In this document: positions 52,760 to 64,000 of the stretch, one piece after another
How positions within the stretch are numbered: the stretch's first letter is position 1
Layout of the letters: every line of letters begins with the position of its first letter
Assembly: GCA_037367405.1 (NCBI GenBank)
Contig: JAZKJV010003124.1
Span: forward strand, 248,001 to 312,000
Reading direction: 5' to 3'
DNA length: 64,000 bases
Source: Ottelia alismoides
Taxonomy: Eukaryota > Streptophyta > Magnoliopsida > Alismatales > Hydrocharitaceae
Program-made: the position numbers and the translations under genes
Notes under the pieces: generated by a model
What the model saw: the letters and a program-made list of their open reading frames with translations, nothing else
What the model was told of the DNA's origin: nothing
Databases searched by the model: none

Positions 52760-54045
52760 AAGAGTAAATTTGCAAGATTTAGGTGATAATTATGAAGTAT
52801 ACGAGGTCAAGAAGGTAACTTACAAAGTTTTTAGGGTTCACGATGCAAAGGTCTTCTAGAAATAAAAAAAATAAAAAAAGAGTAAATACCAACCCTAGGA
52901 TTAATATAACAACATGGTGTGGTTAGATTAACAACATGAGTGTTTGAGTTAATGGACTAATATAACGAAGGGGGTGTTACACGTGTAAGATTGAGTGACT
53001 ATTCAAGATTTGTGGGTATAATTCATAATTATCAAAGGTTGCGAAGATAAATATGAAACTATTCAAGGTTATGGATGTAAAAATATCTATAATTTATAAC
53101 GGTTAGTCTGAAGCATCCCTACCATCGAAAAGAGCAACAAAATCACATTATGTTCATAGGCACATTTGACATCATTATACTTTCCTTTTTAACACGTACT
53201 TGTATTAAAGAGGATATTCAGAACATAAGTTGCTTAACCTATTGTTTCTTATTCTTTACAGAACTTCCCCTATGGTGTATATAAGCAAGGGATTTGTGCT
53301 TTCCAGACAGGAAACAACTACTTAATTTGATTTGAAACTAGAACTCTGTCATGTTAATTGAGGAAGCAATTAAGTTTGGGGCAACGAAAAAAAGGAAGTG
53401 TAAGGTAGCATGGATGGGTTATTGTAATATTCTCATGCTTTTAGTAATCGATCTTTTTTTACTAGTCACGGGAGTTAATGTAGACTGCACCATGTCTCAT
53501 TCACCCAAGTGGTAAAGTTTACCTATAATTTCTCTTTTGAAATAACCCTAGTCAAATTTGAGGATGGTTCTAATTAGGAAGTTCATATTTTTTTGATAAC
53601 CCCTAAAGTTAATATATATGGGATAGAACATATAGTCAAGAAAATAGAGTGTTGTAGGATAAAGCCAAATGTATGTTAAGCTTCTCATATGTCCATAGAT
53701 GAAAAGGACCGAGGCAATCTTGAACCCTAAGCGCAACTACCTTGATTTGATTTCCACTTGAAAGACAAGACACATTAGTTATAGTCTAGATAGTATGAGA
53801 AGCAAAGCAGGATCAACAAAGAAAAGTTTTATATGAGGTTCCTCAGATGCATGGAGCAAAGCAGCGGGCGGACTTTTGAAATGTTATTTGACTCAATTGA
53901 ATGTGTATTTATCTGGTGCTCCAAATGAGTTGGAATGTAATGTTATCTGATTTTATGTGTGTATGTGTAGCTGATCCTATGAGAGCTCCAATCTGTAGGA
54001 CCGTGAGAGCAGTGAGTCTGAACCATTAGATTCTGCACATTTGTC
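52760..54045. other. Intergenic sequence before the Athila element
   Basis: AT-rich, no recognised gene. Confidence 0.5.
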
Positions 54046-54373
54046 TGTTGGAATTTAAATCCAATGATGGATTTATATGTGATATATATTGTAATTAGTC
54101 CTACTGTCAACTTCAATTTTATGGCCCAATAGAAAATAATTGATCAAATAAGGAATTTATGATTTATTTGGGCACCAAAGTATTTTTGTTGCATGAGATT
54201 TTATTATGTGGAGATCAAAGATAATTTGCATTGCTATGATGGGTAGGGATGCAAATTACAAATGCAGTTATGGAAAGAGTCGTGGTCCCCAAAAGGAAAC
54301 CCACAATCCCTCTACCTTTTTGAAATCCCATCGTCAATTTGGGAGTTACATCTATCTCTCATTAGGTTTTTCT

Positions 54374-54417
<44 letters not shown>

Positions 54418-57400
54418 AGAGATTGAAGGTTGGAGGTGTGGTTTCTATTTTGGAAGACTGATGAATCCCATATTCATCATGCTAAAATTGATCAATTAGG
54501 CTCGATTCCTCAAAATTCACATGCATTTAATCATAAACATATCATCATTAGCTTTCATACATGTGTAAATAATATTTGCATTTCATCATGCATAATTGCA
54601 TTAAAAATCCCAAGTGTAAATTAGCTTAAAAAGCCGCTAACTTCTCTTATTTTTAGTTAATTCATCCTTACTTCGATTGACCCTAAACTACCTCCATTGT
54701 GTAGATATTACTAACCTTATTAAATAAAAAATAAAAAATACCAACTCTAATAAGTGTCAAATAATCCCAAAATCTAATTTCATATCTGACGGACTAAAAT
54801 GAGCATATCTCCCTCATACAGTGTTCGATTTTGGTATACTCACTTCTAAAGTTTTACATTTTCAAATACCTTCAAAACAAGACCAATTTCATAAAATTCG
54901 GAGCTCTTACGTGAAAGTTGGGTTTTGGGCCTCTTTTGCGCATTTTGACTTTTTGCTATTTTTGACCTGAATTTTTATGTACATAATTAAACCTTTTAAT
55001 TTTATTTCTTATTATTTGTGTTCTTTGATGAAAGTTTTATTAAGTGACACAAAAATCCAAATCCAAATTTAAACTGAAATCAAAGAAACTGACTGAGTCC
55101 AAGTGTCTGTTGTGAGTCTGTACAAAAATTGTGTTTCATACTCCTATTTTATTTTCCTATTTTCTTATTTTTTAAAATCCAACAAAATCAGTGTGTAATT
55201 AATTTCTTGGTATTTTATCATATTTTCCTATATTTTTCACCCTTTTTAAAACCACCAAAAAAATTACAAAATCTCAAAAATCCAGTTTTCTATACACATG
55301 GAGAACCATAAAAAATACCACTTTGCACATGTGACCTCTTTTGCTCCCAGATCTTTCATGAAAGTTGTAGATCTCATCAAGAAGAACAACTTTTATGAAG
55401 GAAATTTTTCGATCCGAGGTCGCCTTCTATTTCTTTTCTATTTTTGTTTATATTTAAATTTTGAAAATTTTTTGGGGGCGCCACGTGACAGCTCCAGGGC
55501 GTGCCACGTGGCGCCCCACCTGCTGCACCCTTCTTTGCTCTCGCACGTGCCGCCTTCCTCTTCCGTGCGCACGTGCGTGGAACGTAACCCGACACCCTTC
55601 CCCATTCTCCAACTGTTGTCAAACCTCCGCCCACCCCTGCCGTTTCTCCTCCTCCAACCGTTCCCCTCTCCTGAGGCCATTAAGCCTCTACCATGCCCGG
55701 CCCCAGCCGTAACCCCCCACTGCCATCCTCCTATAAAATCCCCTCCTCGCTGTCCGCAAAAAGGATCCGTCATTGTTCTCCAAAACTCGAGCTCTTGCAC
55801 CTTAGGAGGTGACAGCTCCAGTGCTAAGCGGCTAAGTGCAGGGTCGGCGTGATCCAAGGAGCTTCGACACCATGTTGGAGGAAGGTTCATCAGCCGCTCG
55901 AAGCTCCAGCACCGCCGGCTGTTGAGCGAAAATCAGCCAAGAACATTCGACCAATCGGCCACCGGGTCGGCTCCTTCTCCCCCTCTTCCTAGGCGATCCT
56001 TCAACCTCCCCCTCGCCTATAGGAACTCCTCCTCTTCGCGCCATTTCCAGGTCCACCGTACCTCCGACCTTGCAAAGGTCGGAACCCAACTCGCTCCCTC
56101 ACCCCCATCGTCGGAGCTCCACTCCCCATCTTACGTTTCCTGCTTGTCTGTTTCGTTACAGGTATGACTCAGCCTCCCCGAGCACCCACAGCCGCTCGTC
56201 CCTCGCCTACGTGCCTCTCCTTCACCGGTTGTGTGTCGACTGGCCAAAGCTCAGCCAACCGCCCCCCGCCCCGCCTCGGCCGTACCATCCCTGATCGAGC
56301 TTCGCACCAACGTACAGGTGCCGTTGGATCAGGAGTAACCCTTAATCCAACGACCACTATGCTGCCACGTGGCGGGTCCCCAAGTCACCGCCACCCTCGA
56401 GGCTCGTGGCATCCGAGCCTGAGCTCTGCCTCCCCGAGCCTCTGCTTTGTCCACCGATCCTCCGCCTCGTCGTCGAGCCTGAGTTCAGGCGTCCGTGCCT
56501 CAGGTTCGGGATCCCCGAGCCCTTGCTTCGCCGATCGAGCCTCCAGGCGCACGTGCGATACGCGTGCGCTGGGGCAAATTGCATTGAAGCCCCTGCAATT
56601 TACTAAAATTATGAATACACCCCCGCCTAGGGTAAATTGCAGAAGACCTCCCTCAACTTTTAGAAATTACAGATTAGTCTTTCCAGGGAACATTTTGAAG
56701 GAAAAACTTTATTTTATTTACATTTTAGTCCCTGAAATTTCATTTCATCATATCTTTTCCATACGAACTCCGTTTTTAGCATACAATATATGATTTTGAA
56801 GCTCTTTTCATGTTCTATCACTTGGCATAATTTGTGAAAAGATCTGAGGTTGTTTATTGATAATTATCATTTAAGGATCTCTGTTGACATATGCAAGCTA
56901 ATTTTGACATATCTGTGCCACATTTTCATTGGAAAAATTAATGATTTCTTTTGCAGGAGCACGACTGAGGACTTTACATTTAATAATTCCCTTTGGATTA
57001 TTGATTATAATATTTGTGGAATTAAATCACATGAATTTCGAGGATAGATTCTCTGCTTAGATATTCTCATTAATTGATTTAGTAGAAGTAGGATAGTCTC
57101 TTACCTCTCATGCATGTAGCTCGAAATTAGTTTGAATATTTCTCTTGAACTATATCTTTTGATCTGTGATAAATTTTGAGGATATAGATTAACATATTTT
57201 GGAGCAAAAATCTTAATCTCAGATCCTGTGCGGAACTGTTATCTCTGTATATTTGCTTCTAATTGCATTTCATTGCATTGTATATTTTTTCAACACAGAA
57301 ATTAATCAACATTAATTAATTATTTAATTTAATTTAAGACCACATAACTAAGAATCACCGTTCCCTGTGTTCGACCTTGGTAGACTTGCCAAGTAAAAAA

Positions 57401-57500
57401 TATTCCACAACATTCAAAGAATGTGGTATTTTGATTGATCAATTTTCACCTCCTATACTACAATTCATAATTATTAAAGAGGTGAATTTCGAGTCCATCA
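54046..57500 (+). repeat. Proposed 5' LTR of Athila element
   Basis: The end is firm: GAGTCCATCA directly before the primer site. The start TGTTGG at 54046 is inferred. The region has a GA microsatellite (about 54375-54410), a TATAAAAT box at 55732-55739 and a GC-rich part (about 55480-56560) that differs strongly from the AT-rich rest. Frames in the GC-rich part have no recognised domain. Confidence 0.55.
55732..55739 (+). promoter_or_regulatory. Probable TATA box of the Athila LTR
   Basis: TATAAAAT followed by a C-rich start region. It lies about midway in the proposed LTR, which would put transcription start near 55765. Confidence 0.5.
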
Positions 57501-57502
57501 AA

Positions 57503-57520
57503 TGGCGCCGTTGTCAGGGA
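57503..57520 (+). other. tRNA-Asp primer binding site
   Basis: TGGCGCCGTTGTCAGGGA. The Athila consensus TGGCGCCGTTGCCGGGGA differs at two bases. It complements the 3' end of tRNA-Asp. Confidence 0.85.
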
Positions 57521-58963
57521 ACGAAAAATTTTTAGGGTTTTAAATCATTTTATGTAATTAATTTTTGTGAAGTTAATTTTTGTGTCATTTTTTTTGCATT
57601 TCTCTCTTAATTCTGATACTAACCGCAATTTCTCTCTTTGCAGACTACTGGGAGAAAAATTTTAGAATTTAAATCAAGGATCTGTAAGGCGAAGATTAAG
57701 CTTTAATTTTTGTGTGTGAGAGAGAGCTTAGTTTAGGATTAAATTTCTGCATTATTCTCATGGTCCCTCTCTTTGAACCCTTGTAATACAGACTGAACTT
57801 TTTTGTGGTGTGTCGAGTCTGTTTCAACCCCTTCTGTGTGGTTGGGACCCGGCTTGAGTGGCGTAGGACTTAGGCATATATACGATTGTTTATTTATCAT
57901 TGATTGTGCTCGTAATTCTTAGGCCACACGTTCACTAACTATACGCACTATAAATCGTTCAACATTAGCCAAATTTTGAAATCAATTCTTCCCGCTAATA
58001 GAACTATCTGCTTAGGGCATTTTTCATCTGTGCATATCATTTAGTGTAATTTTAAATTTCTTATATTGCATCCCGCATGAAGAACACGAGGATTCACTGT
58101 AAGTCTTTCTCTTAAGCATGCATCATTGATTTACGTTTGCATGGGCTTTTCCGATTCTCCTTTCTCAAGTTTTACAACTTAGGAATTAAAGGAATTGGGG
58201 TTGCTCGTTAGGCGTGAATTTCTGAGCCCACATAAACTACAGTGATAACCTTAACTTAAAACTGGGACTGCTAATCAAGGTGACTGTAAGTAAAACTGAT
58301 ATAAAATTAACCTGTGTCTGGTGGAGAGAAACCCACTCATTGTTTGTAAGGACTAGAACACACACTTAAGATAGAGCCAAAACTGAGAAATTTCGTAAAA
58401 ACTACAATTTTATATACAATTAGCTACTTTCAGTGAGGGTCTCGGGTAGCCATTTTACGGTCTGACTTCCCTTAGCAGAGTGGGTGGGTTAGAGGACACT
58501 GCAGAAGGCTCTGTCCTCAAGTAACACGGGTAGCCATTTAAATGGTCCGTACTTACACCGATACTGGCTGAGAGTAGGTGCAACTAGTTGTACAAACTCG
58601 GGACAGTCTTTGTGAAACATTTCGATACCTAACAACTCCGCTTAATTTTCAAGATTGTCTTGTCATTAAATTAAAAATTGAAAAGATAAGCGGCCGAACC
58701 CTGACGTGCCTTCATATGTGTTGAGTGGGTGAACATGAGAATTTGACTTGTGTTTGTGTTGTGTCTGCATTCTCGTGAAGACTCTCTCAATCCTTCTTGG
58801 TCTTAGGGTCATCATCTTTAACACTCCTCCTCCTTCAAGGTCCAGTCAGTCCCAGACAAACCATTCCTTTTACTCCTCCACTAAGGAAACTTTTATCCTT
58901 AGCGAATCTCCACTTAATTCTGACACTCAATACTGAACTCTTTTCTTCTGAAGGTGAATCACA
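57521..58963 (+). other. Athila leader
   Basis: Untranslated sequence of about 1.4 kb between primer site and gag; no long frame. Confidence 0.6.
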
Positions 58964-59986
58964 ATGCCTCCAAAGAAGAACCCTGGTGACGATGAGAATG
59001 ACAATGACCCCATTCAGGCACTCTTGGCTAGGATAACCGATGCTGAACAACACAATGAACTGCTTAGGGCACATATAGTAGTAATGCAACAAGGCGAGGC
59101 TGCTATGGAAGACACGTACCTCCCTGAATTGGATGATGACTATAATTGGTTGAGGCTGGTAACCCCTAAAGATGCGTTTGAACACAAACCACATTTCCTT
59201 GCACTGTTGCCGAAGTTCGGAGGGAATAATCATGAAGAACCGTATATCTTCCTCTGTGATTTCAAGTTAGTCTATGCTAACCTCTGCCACCCTAGGGTTA
59301 GCCAGGACTACATAAGGTTGAGAGCTGTCCGCTTCACCTTGACTGATAAGGCGGCTTACTGGCTGAAAAACTTAGGAGAAGTAGTCACTACATGGGCCAC
59401 CTTTAAGACTCTATTTTAAAAGAAATTCTACCCAATTAGTAGAATTAATCAGATGAGGATCAAGCTCACAAGATTTACCAACACCGGGCGAACCATTCCA
59501 TGAAACTTGAGAAAGATTCACAGACTTAATCCAGAAATGCCAAGGGTACGGGATAAGTAAAATGATGCTGGTCCAAAGTCTTGTTAGCGGGCTGAACCCT
59601 GAGACTCAATGGTTAGTAAGTGCATCTTACGGAGGAAGCTACAGGGGACGACACGAAGACACCATCTACTCGGTGTTCGAGAGATTGGCTGAATCTAGCC
59701 GTGCACAAACCACCAACCGAGCTTACATAGCCGGCTCCAAAAGATGGTGAATAATATGACGACCGACCAGAGTGCTGATATGGGAATAAAAGCTGATAAG
59801 CTAACTATGGTCGAGCAGATTTATAAAAAGGTGGACGAACTCTATAAATCATCTGATATGGAGAAATTGGCTAAATTGCTGCCTAAGCAAATGGGGGAAT
59901 TGGCTGACAGGGTATCTAAGATACCTACCCTGACTTCACCCCTGCACCCATACACCAAATTCACTACATTCAAGGTCAAGGGGTAG
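58964..59986 (+). pseudogene. Athila gag, broken
   Basis: 58964-59419 starts MPPKKNPGDDENDNDPIQAL and contains the retrotransposon gag segment PHFLALLPKFGGNNHEEPYI and LTDKAAYWLKNL. A TAA at 59417 stops it where the family continues KKFYP. The frame goes on with stops, then 59562-59750 (MMLVQSLVSGLNPETQW) and 59744-59986 (VEQIYKKVDELYKSS). All are the expected order of one protein. Confidence 0.85.
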
Positions 59987-60350
59987 GGCAACAAAGCCAT
60001 TGGGGTGGAGACCATGTCTTGTTCCATTAAACTAGATAAACCTCTGCTCAAACTGTTTACGAGGAACCTCCACAAGTCATGGAGATAAACAGAGTTTGGT
60101 ATAACCTGAAACCGATCAACCGTTCAGACCAAAACTCTACTCCGAACGCTCGTCCACCGCGAGCCCAACCCACCTACCAGCCTCAACATCAGCAGTGAAA
60201 TAGTATCGTACGAGTTATCAGAACCCGCAACTTCAGCCACAACAGAATCAACGCCAAGGCCAACAAAGCCAATTTAGACAATCTTAGCAGCCTCAGGCTA
60301 GGCAGGGCCAGGGCTCCTCCTCTTCTTCTATCTCTCTGTAACTCCAGCGA

Positions 60351-60761
60351 GTGCTTGACGAGCTTCATGACATGAGACTCGACATAAATCAACTCTCTCA
60401 ATGGAGAGATGAAGTGACCGCACCCCAGACCATGATTCCAGCTCAAGTCCAAGCTAACCCAAATAGCATCGTACATAATCATGTATTAATCTCTGAGTAT
60501 TCCGTACCTAAACACGAGTTCTCATCAAACAATAACGTTTATCATATTTCTCTTAGGAGCGGAAGGACCGTAACCATGCCTGATCGAGCGAAGGAACTAG
60601 GTGACATAGCCTCAGTGTCCACCAATTCACACAAACCTGGGGAAATTGACGAAGGAAGACAGGAGGAGAAAGAAGAAGTCCCACCCACACCACCGGAGAT
60701 AATGGAGAGTCAGAGTCTGAATCTGACAGAGAAATGCCACCAAGACACCAACAACATCTGA
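60351..60761 (+). pseudogene. Athila gag-protease linker
   Basis: 136 codons, LDELHDMRLDINQLSQWRDE followed by a charged segment with SLRSGRTVTMPDR. It is in the usual place between gag and protease. Stops separate it from both neighbours. Confidence 0.6.
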
Positions 60762-60913
60762 CCACTAATTTCCCTGTTTTTAGTTTAAGTCCTGTGAATA
60801 ATTTTTCATTCAATTAAAGTGATGTTTTTTATCACAACAAATCCATCCCTTTCCCTCGTGCTCTTATGGCTGGAAAGAAGAAAAACATGAAAAACTAAAA
60901 AAATGATGACGAG

Positions 60914-61630
60914 ATGGCCCGCATCTGCAAAGAAAATATTAAGGTCACTCTGTCCTTAGACGAGATGATAGAAAGAGACTCGGCTTTTCGAAAGTACCTT
61001 AAGGTGAGATGCACACCAACAAGGGCCAGCAAACAGACTCCTAGCCGAACAAAGAAACACATACTCTCTATTGCCACATCTCGTCTTATAAAAAATGAGC
61101 TGCCAAGGAAGAAAAGAGACATGGGTGCTCACTTCGTCACTAGCCAAATCAAAGAAATCAACATTGCAGTAACTTTATTAGACAAGGGCTCATCCATCAA
61201 TCTCATGCCCACAACCCTATTTGAGCATCTGAATCTAGGTCCTCTTAAGCAACCTGTAGTTGTACTTCAATTCGCAGATAAATCAACTAAGAGACCTAGG
61301 AGGGAGATTCGAAATGTTTTCATCAACATAGAGGGACAAAACTACCCAGTAGATTTCATAATACTTGACATGGATGTCCCTAAAAATTGGAAAGACTCCC
61401 AAATGATATTAGGGCAACCCTTCCTTAGGACCGCAAGAGCTGTATTTGATTACACATATGGGAGAATCCAGTTTGGAAAAATGGAACTTAAAATGAAGCA
61501 AACTAGGTTTCAAAGACCTGACACTGAGTCGAGCACTGAGTCTGAAAAATCAGAAACTTGGACAGAATATATAGAAGCAACAGTTGGGCCCTCAAAACCC
61601 AATCGCTATGATAGAATCAACCTCATCTGA
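60914..61630 (+). pseudogene. Athila aspartic protease
   Basis: 238 open codons. The active site reads DKGSSINLMP, where family members usually have D-x-G-A-S, so the Asp is kept but the following residues are altered. Further conserved words are DFIILDMDVPKNWKDSQMIL and GQPFLRTARAVFDYTYGRIQ. Confidence 0.85.
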
Positions 61631-62153
61631 AGAGGAAATTATTGATGACTTAGTTTGCCAGCTCATTCATGCATCTACCTATACTCTAGGAGACTCAGAG
61701 GCCCCTCTGGACCTGTCAATCCATTCTCCTTATGGACAATCCCTGAGTAAGGTATACAGATCGGACGCGGTGCTTTCCACACCACATTCCATCATTAGCG
61801 ATCCGATCCCAGAAACACCCACGATGGTGGTCGATATTGATACACTGCAAGCATCCACATCACAACAAGAAGCATCACTGAGGGGACCAGATTCGAGCAA
61901 CATTATTGACCTACCTGAACTCAAAACATTGCCCCCTTCGCTTAAGTATGCCTTCCTTGCAGGAGAAAAGGGACGGTTTTCGGTCATCATCAGTTCACAT
62001 CTGACCGAAGAGCAGGAGATCCGCCTGCTTAATGTTTTGGAGAGAAACTGCAAGGCTATAGGCTGGAGATTGTCTGATCTTCTAGGGATAAACCCAGCCC
62101 AGTGCTTACACCATATTTACCTGGAGGATAATGCTAAACCCTCCCGTGAATGA
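61584..62153 (+). pseudogene. Athila region before RT
   Basis: 189 codons, with LPPSLKYAFLAGEKGRFSVI and LLNVLERNCKAIGWRLSDLL, the segment that precedes the RT in Athila and related elements. It ends at a TGA just before the RT frame. Confidence 0.8.
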
Positions 62154-62162
62154 CAACGTAGA

Positions 62163-63430
62163 TTGAATCCAAACTTACGGGAAGTGGTTAAGACTGAGAT
62201 CGAAAAATGGTGTAAGGCTGGTTTCATATATCCCATCTCCGACTCCAAGTGGGTGTCACCTTTGCATGTTGTTCCGAAAAAGTCAGGACTTCAGATTATC
62301 ACCAATGAGGAGGGAGAAGAGATCACGACACAGGTACCTACATCGTGGCATGTCTGTGTGGATTACAGATGCCTGAATGCCGCAACGAAGAAGGATCACT
62401 TTCCATTGCCTTTTATTGACCAAATCTTGGAGAGATTGGCAGGGAGAGAATACTTCTATTTCTTAGACGGGTACTCGGGCTACAATCAGGTGGCCATCGC
62501 CTCAGAGGACCAGGAAAAGACCATGTTTACATCTCCTTTCGGCATATACGTATTCAAGCAAATGCCTTTTAGGCTTTGCAATGCCCCCGACACCTTTCAG
62601 CGATGCATGATTGCAATTTTTGCCGACATGGTTGGGGATTTCTTGGAAGTCTTCATGGATAACTTTTTGGTCCATGGTGATTGATTCGATGATTGTCTAG
62701 TGCACCTGGATCGAGTCCTCCAAAAGTATAGGGAAGTGAATCTGGTGCTTTCTTGGGAGAAAAGTCATTTCATGGTAAAAGAGGGCATTATATTGTGGCA
62801 TGTCATTTCCAAGAAGGGATTGGAGGTTGATCCCGCCAAGGTTGATGTGATCAAGAAGCTTGAGCCACCTACAAATGTGAAACAAGTGCGGTCTTTTCTA
62901 GGGCATGTCGGATTTTACAGGAGATTTATCAAGGATTTTTCAAAAATTGCCCGACCGCTAACTGACCTATTAGGGAAAGACCGGATTCCTTGTAGATCAT
63001 AAGTGTCTTGAAGCCTTCGAATTACTCAAAAGGAGGATCATTAAGACTCCCGTCCTACAAGCTCCAGAATGGTCTCTTCCCTTCGAGATCATGACAGACA
63101 CATCTAATTTCACAGTAGGAGCTGTATTAGGATAACGAAAAGATTGGATCTTGTATGCTATTCACTACGTAAGCAAAGTTTTAAACCCCGCTCTGAAAAA
63201 TTAAACTGTGACCGAAAAGGAAATGCTTGCTGTAATTTTTGCCTTGGAAAAATTTTGATCTATACTTCTAGGATCGAAGGTGACAGTTTACACAAACCAT
63301 TCCGCGTTTCGATACTTAATGGCCAAAAAGGATGCAAAAGCACGACTCTTTAGATGCATACTATTGCTTCAGGAATTTGATTTAGAGATTAAAGACAAAC
63401 CTGGGGTTAAGAATGTCGTTGCTGATCATT
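62163..63430 (+). pseudogene. Athila reverse transcriptase and RNase H
   Basis: 62163-62684 holds the palm: WVSPLHVVPKKSG, VDYRCLNAATKKDHFPLPFI and YFLDGYSGYNQVAI. Motif C reads FMDNF where the family has FMDDF, so the second catalytic Asp is Asn. A TGA at 62682-62684 sits inside the RT. The thumb follows (62700-63002, FLGHVGFYRRFIKDFSKIAR). RNase H begins near 63085 with TDTSNFTVGAVLG, then TVTEKEMLAVIFALEKF, with more stops. Confidence 0.9.
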
Positions 63431-64000
63431 TATCACGGATCGAACATAACAAAATCCCTGAATCTGAATCCATCCGTGAAACCTTCCCAGACGAGTCAAT
63501 TTCTGCTATTGACTCACTCCCTTGGTATGCTGACACGGTGAATTATCTTGTTTCCAAGAAAGTTCCTCAGGAATGGCCCAAGAATAAAATTGATCGACTC
63601 ATATCTGAAGCGAGACACTACCATTAGGAGGATCCGTTCCTTTTCTTTGAAGGACCGTATTGCATATGGAGAAGATGTATTCCTCAAGACGAATACCAAA
63701 GTATGCTCAATCTCTGCCACTCCTTGGAGGCGGGAGGACATCATTTTGGGAAGAGGACCGCTTAGAAGATACTGCAATGTGGATTTTACTGGCCGACCTT
63801 GTTTAAAGATGCTTACTATTTTGTCAGGTCGTGCCCCGTCTGTCAGAGAAAGAGAGGGACCATTGGTTCCAAAGATACCATGCCTATGCAACCAGTGATC
63901 ATCTGTGATGTATCCGATGCATGAGGCATTGACTTTATGGGTCCATTTCCTAGTAGCTAAGGATTTGAATATATTCTTCTCGCGGTAGATTATTTATCTA
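63280..64000 (+). pseudogene. End of RNase H and start of Athila integrase
   Basis: 63280-63627 carries [18 protein letters not shown], the usual RNase H to integrase joint. After a stop, the integrase zinc finger reads GGHHFGKRTA and SCPVCQRKR (about 63730-63850), then IDFMGPFPSS (start of the core) to the window end. The first catalytic Asp is in the GIDFMGPF word. Confidence 0.82.

Larger units (their letters stand above)
54046..64000 (+). mobile_element. Athila-type Ty3/Gypsy retrotransposon, 5' part
   Basis: Proposed 5' LTR 54046-57500, tRNA-Asp primer site at 57503-57520, then gag, protease, RT, RNase H and the start of integrase in that order, which is the Gypsy order. Protein words such as YFLDGYSGYNQVAI and KDHFPLPFIDQILERLAGRE are those of the Athila lineage. 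The element runs off the window, so the 3' LTR cannot be compared. Stops and frameshifts in most parts show that it is not active. Confidence 0.9.

Noticed and set aside
55298..56793. Several long frames in the GC-rich part of the Athila LTR
   Set aside because: High GC content lengthens random frames on both strands; none has a recognisable domain.

Overview
The window is nuclear DNA of a flowering plant. It carries one recognisable host gene, the 3' two-thirds of a plant-type zeta-carotene desaturase (ZDS, carotenoid biosynthesis), on the + strand. Plant RTE- and L1-type LINEs, Copia and Athila-type Gypsy elements and small DNA transposons surround and fill it. No rRNA, tRNA, CRISPR or bacterial-type operon is seen. 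The species cannot be named; the TE-filled introns suggest a plant with a medium to large genome.

The host gene: nine coding exons (12397-12501, 12701-12945, 13067-13154, 16213-16255, 16339-16495, 16604-16732, 26064-26136, 26666-26830, 46328-46495) join without a break into 390 codons plus a stop, all with GT/AG introns. The exons for the N-terminal part, including the transit peptide and the FAD-binding Rossmann segment, were not found and should lie upstream of the window. Three introns are greatly enlarged (about 3.1, 9.3 and 19.5 kb).

Layout: 1-12396 is TE-rich and probably an upstream ZDS intron. It holds an AT-rich direct repeat, an RTE LINE (704-3774, minus), a small non-autonomous LTR element (4029-6785, here called copy 1 of family N), two LTRs facing each other head to head (7159-7590 and 8770-9204), and a rearranged Copia end (10913-11352). 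The 3.1 kb intron holds Copia scraps and an unidentified coding relic. The 9.3 kb intron holds a Copia element (16791-20624, minus) and an older Copia fragment split by family N copy 2 (21476-24000). The 19.5 kb intron holds an L1 RT fragment, a Copia 5' end, two RTE LINEs (30625-33181 and 39580-42888), family N copy 3 (34009-37546, itself carrying a 1.03 kb hAT-like element), a 126-bp tandem duplication and microsatellites. After the ZDS stop codon there is about 7.5 kb without a recognisable gene, apart from a CACTA-type MITE and a pyrimidine-rich repeat. From about 54046 to the window end lies the 5' part of an Athila-type Gypsy element (long LTR, tRNA-Asp primer site, gag, protease, RT/RNase H, start of integrase), which is full of stops.

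The most interesting material is family N: three diverged copies within 34 kb, with target-site duplications (two exact, one imperfect), a Met-tRNA primer site, no pol, and a shared internal tandem motif. The nested hAT-like insertion, the head-to-head LTR pair, the 5'-inverted LINE and the retained ZDS reading frame despite about 33 kb of intron are also notable. All the larger TEs look disabled.
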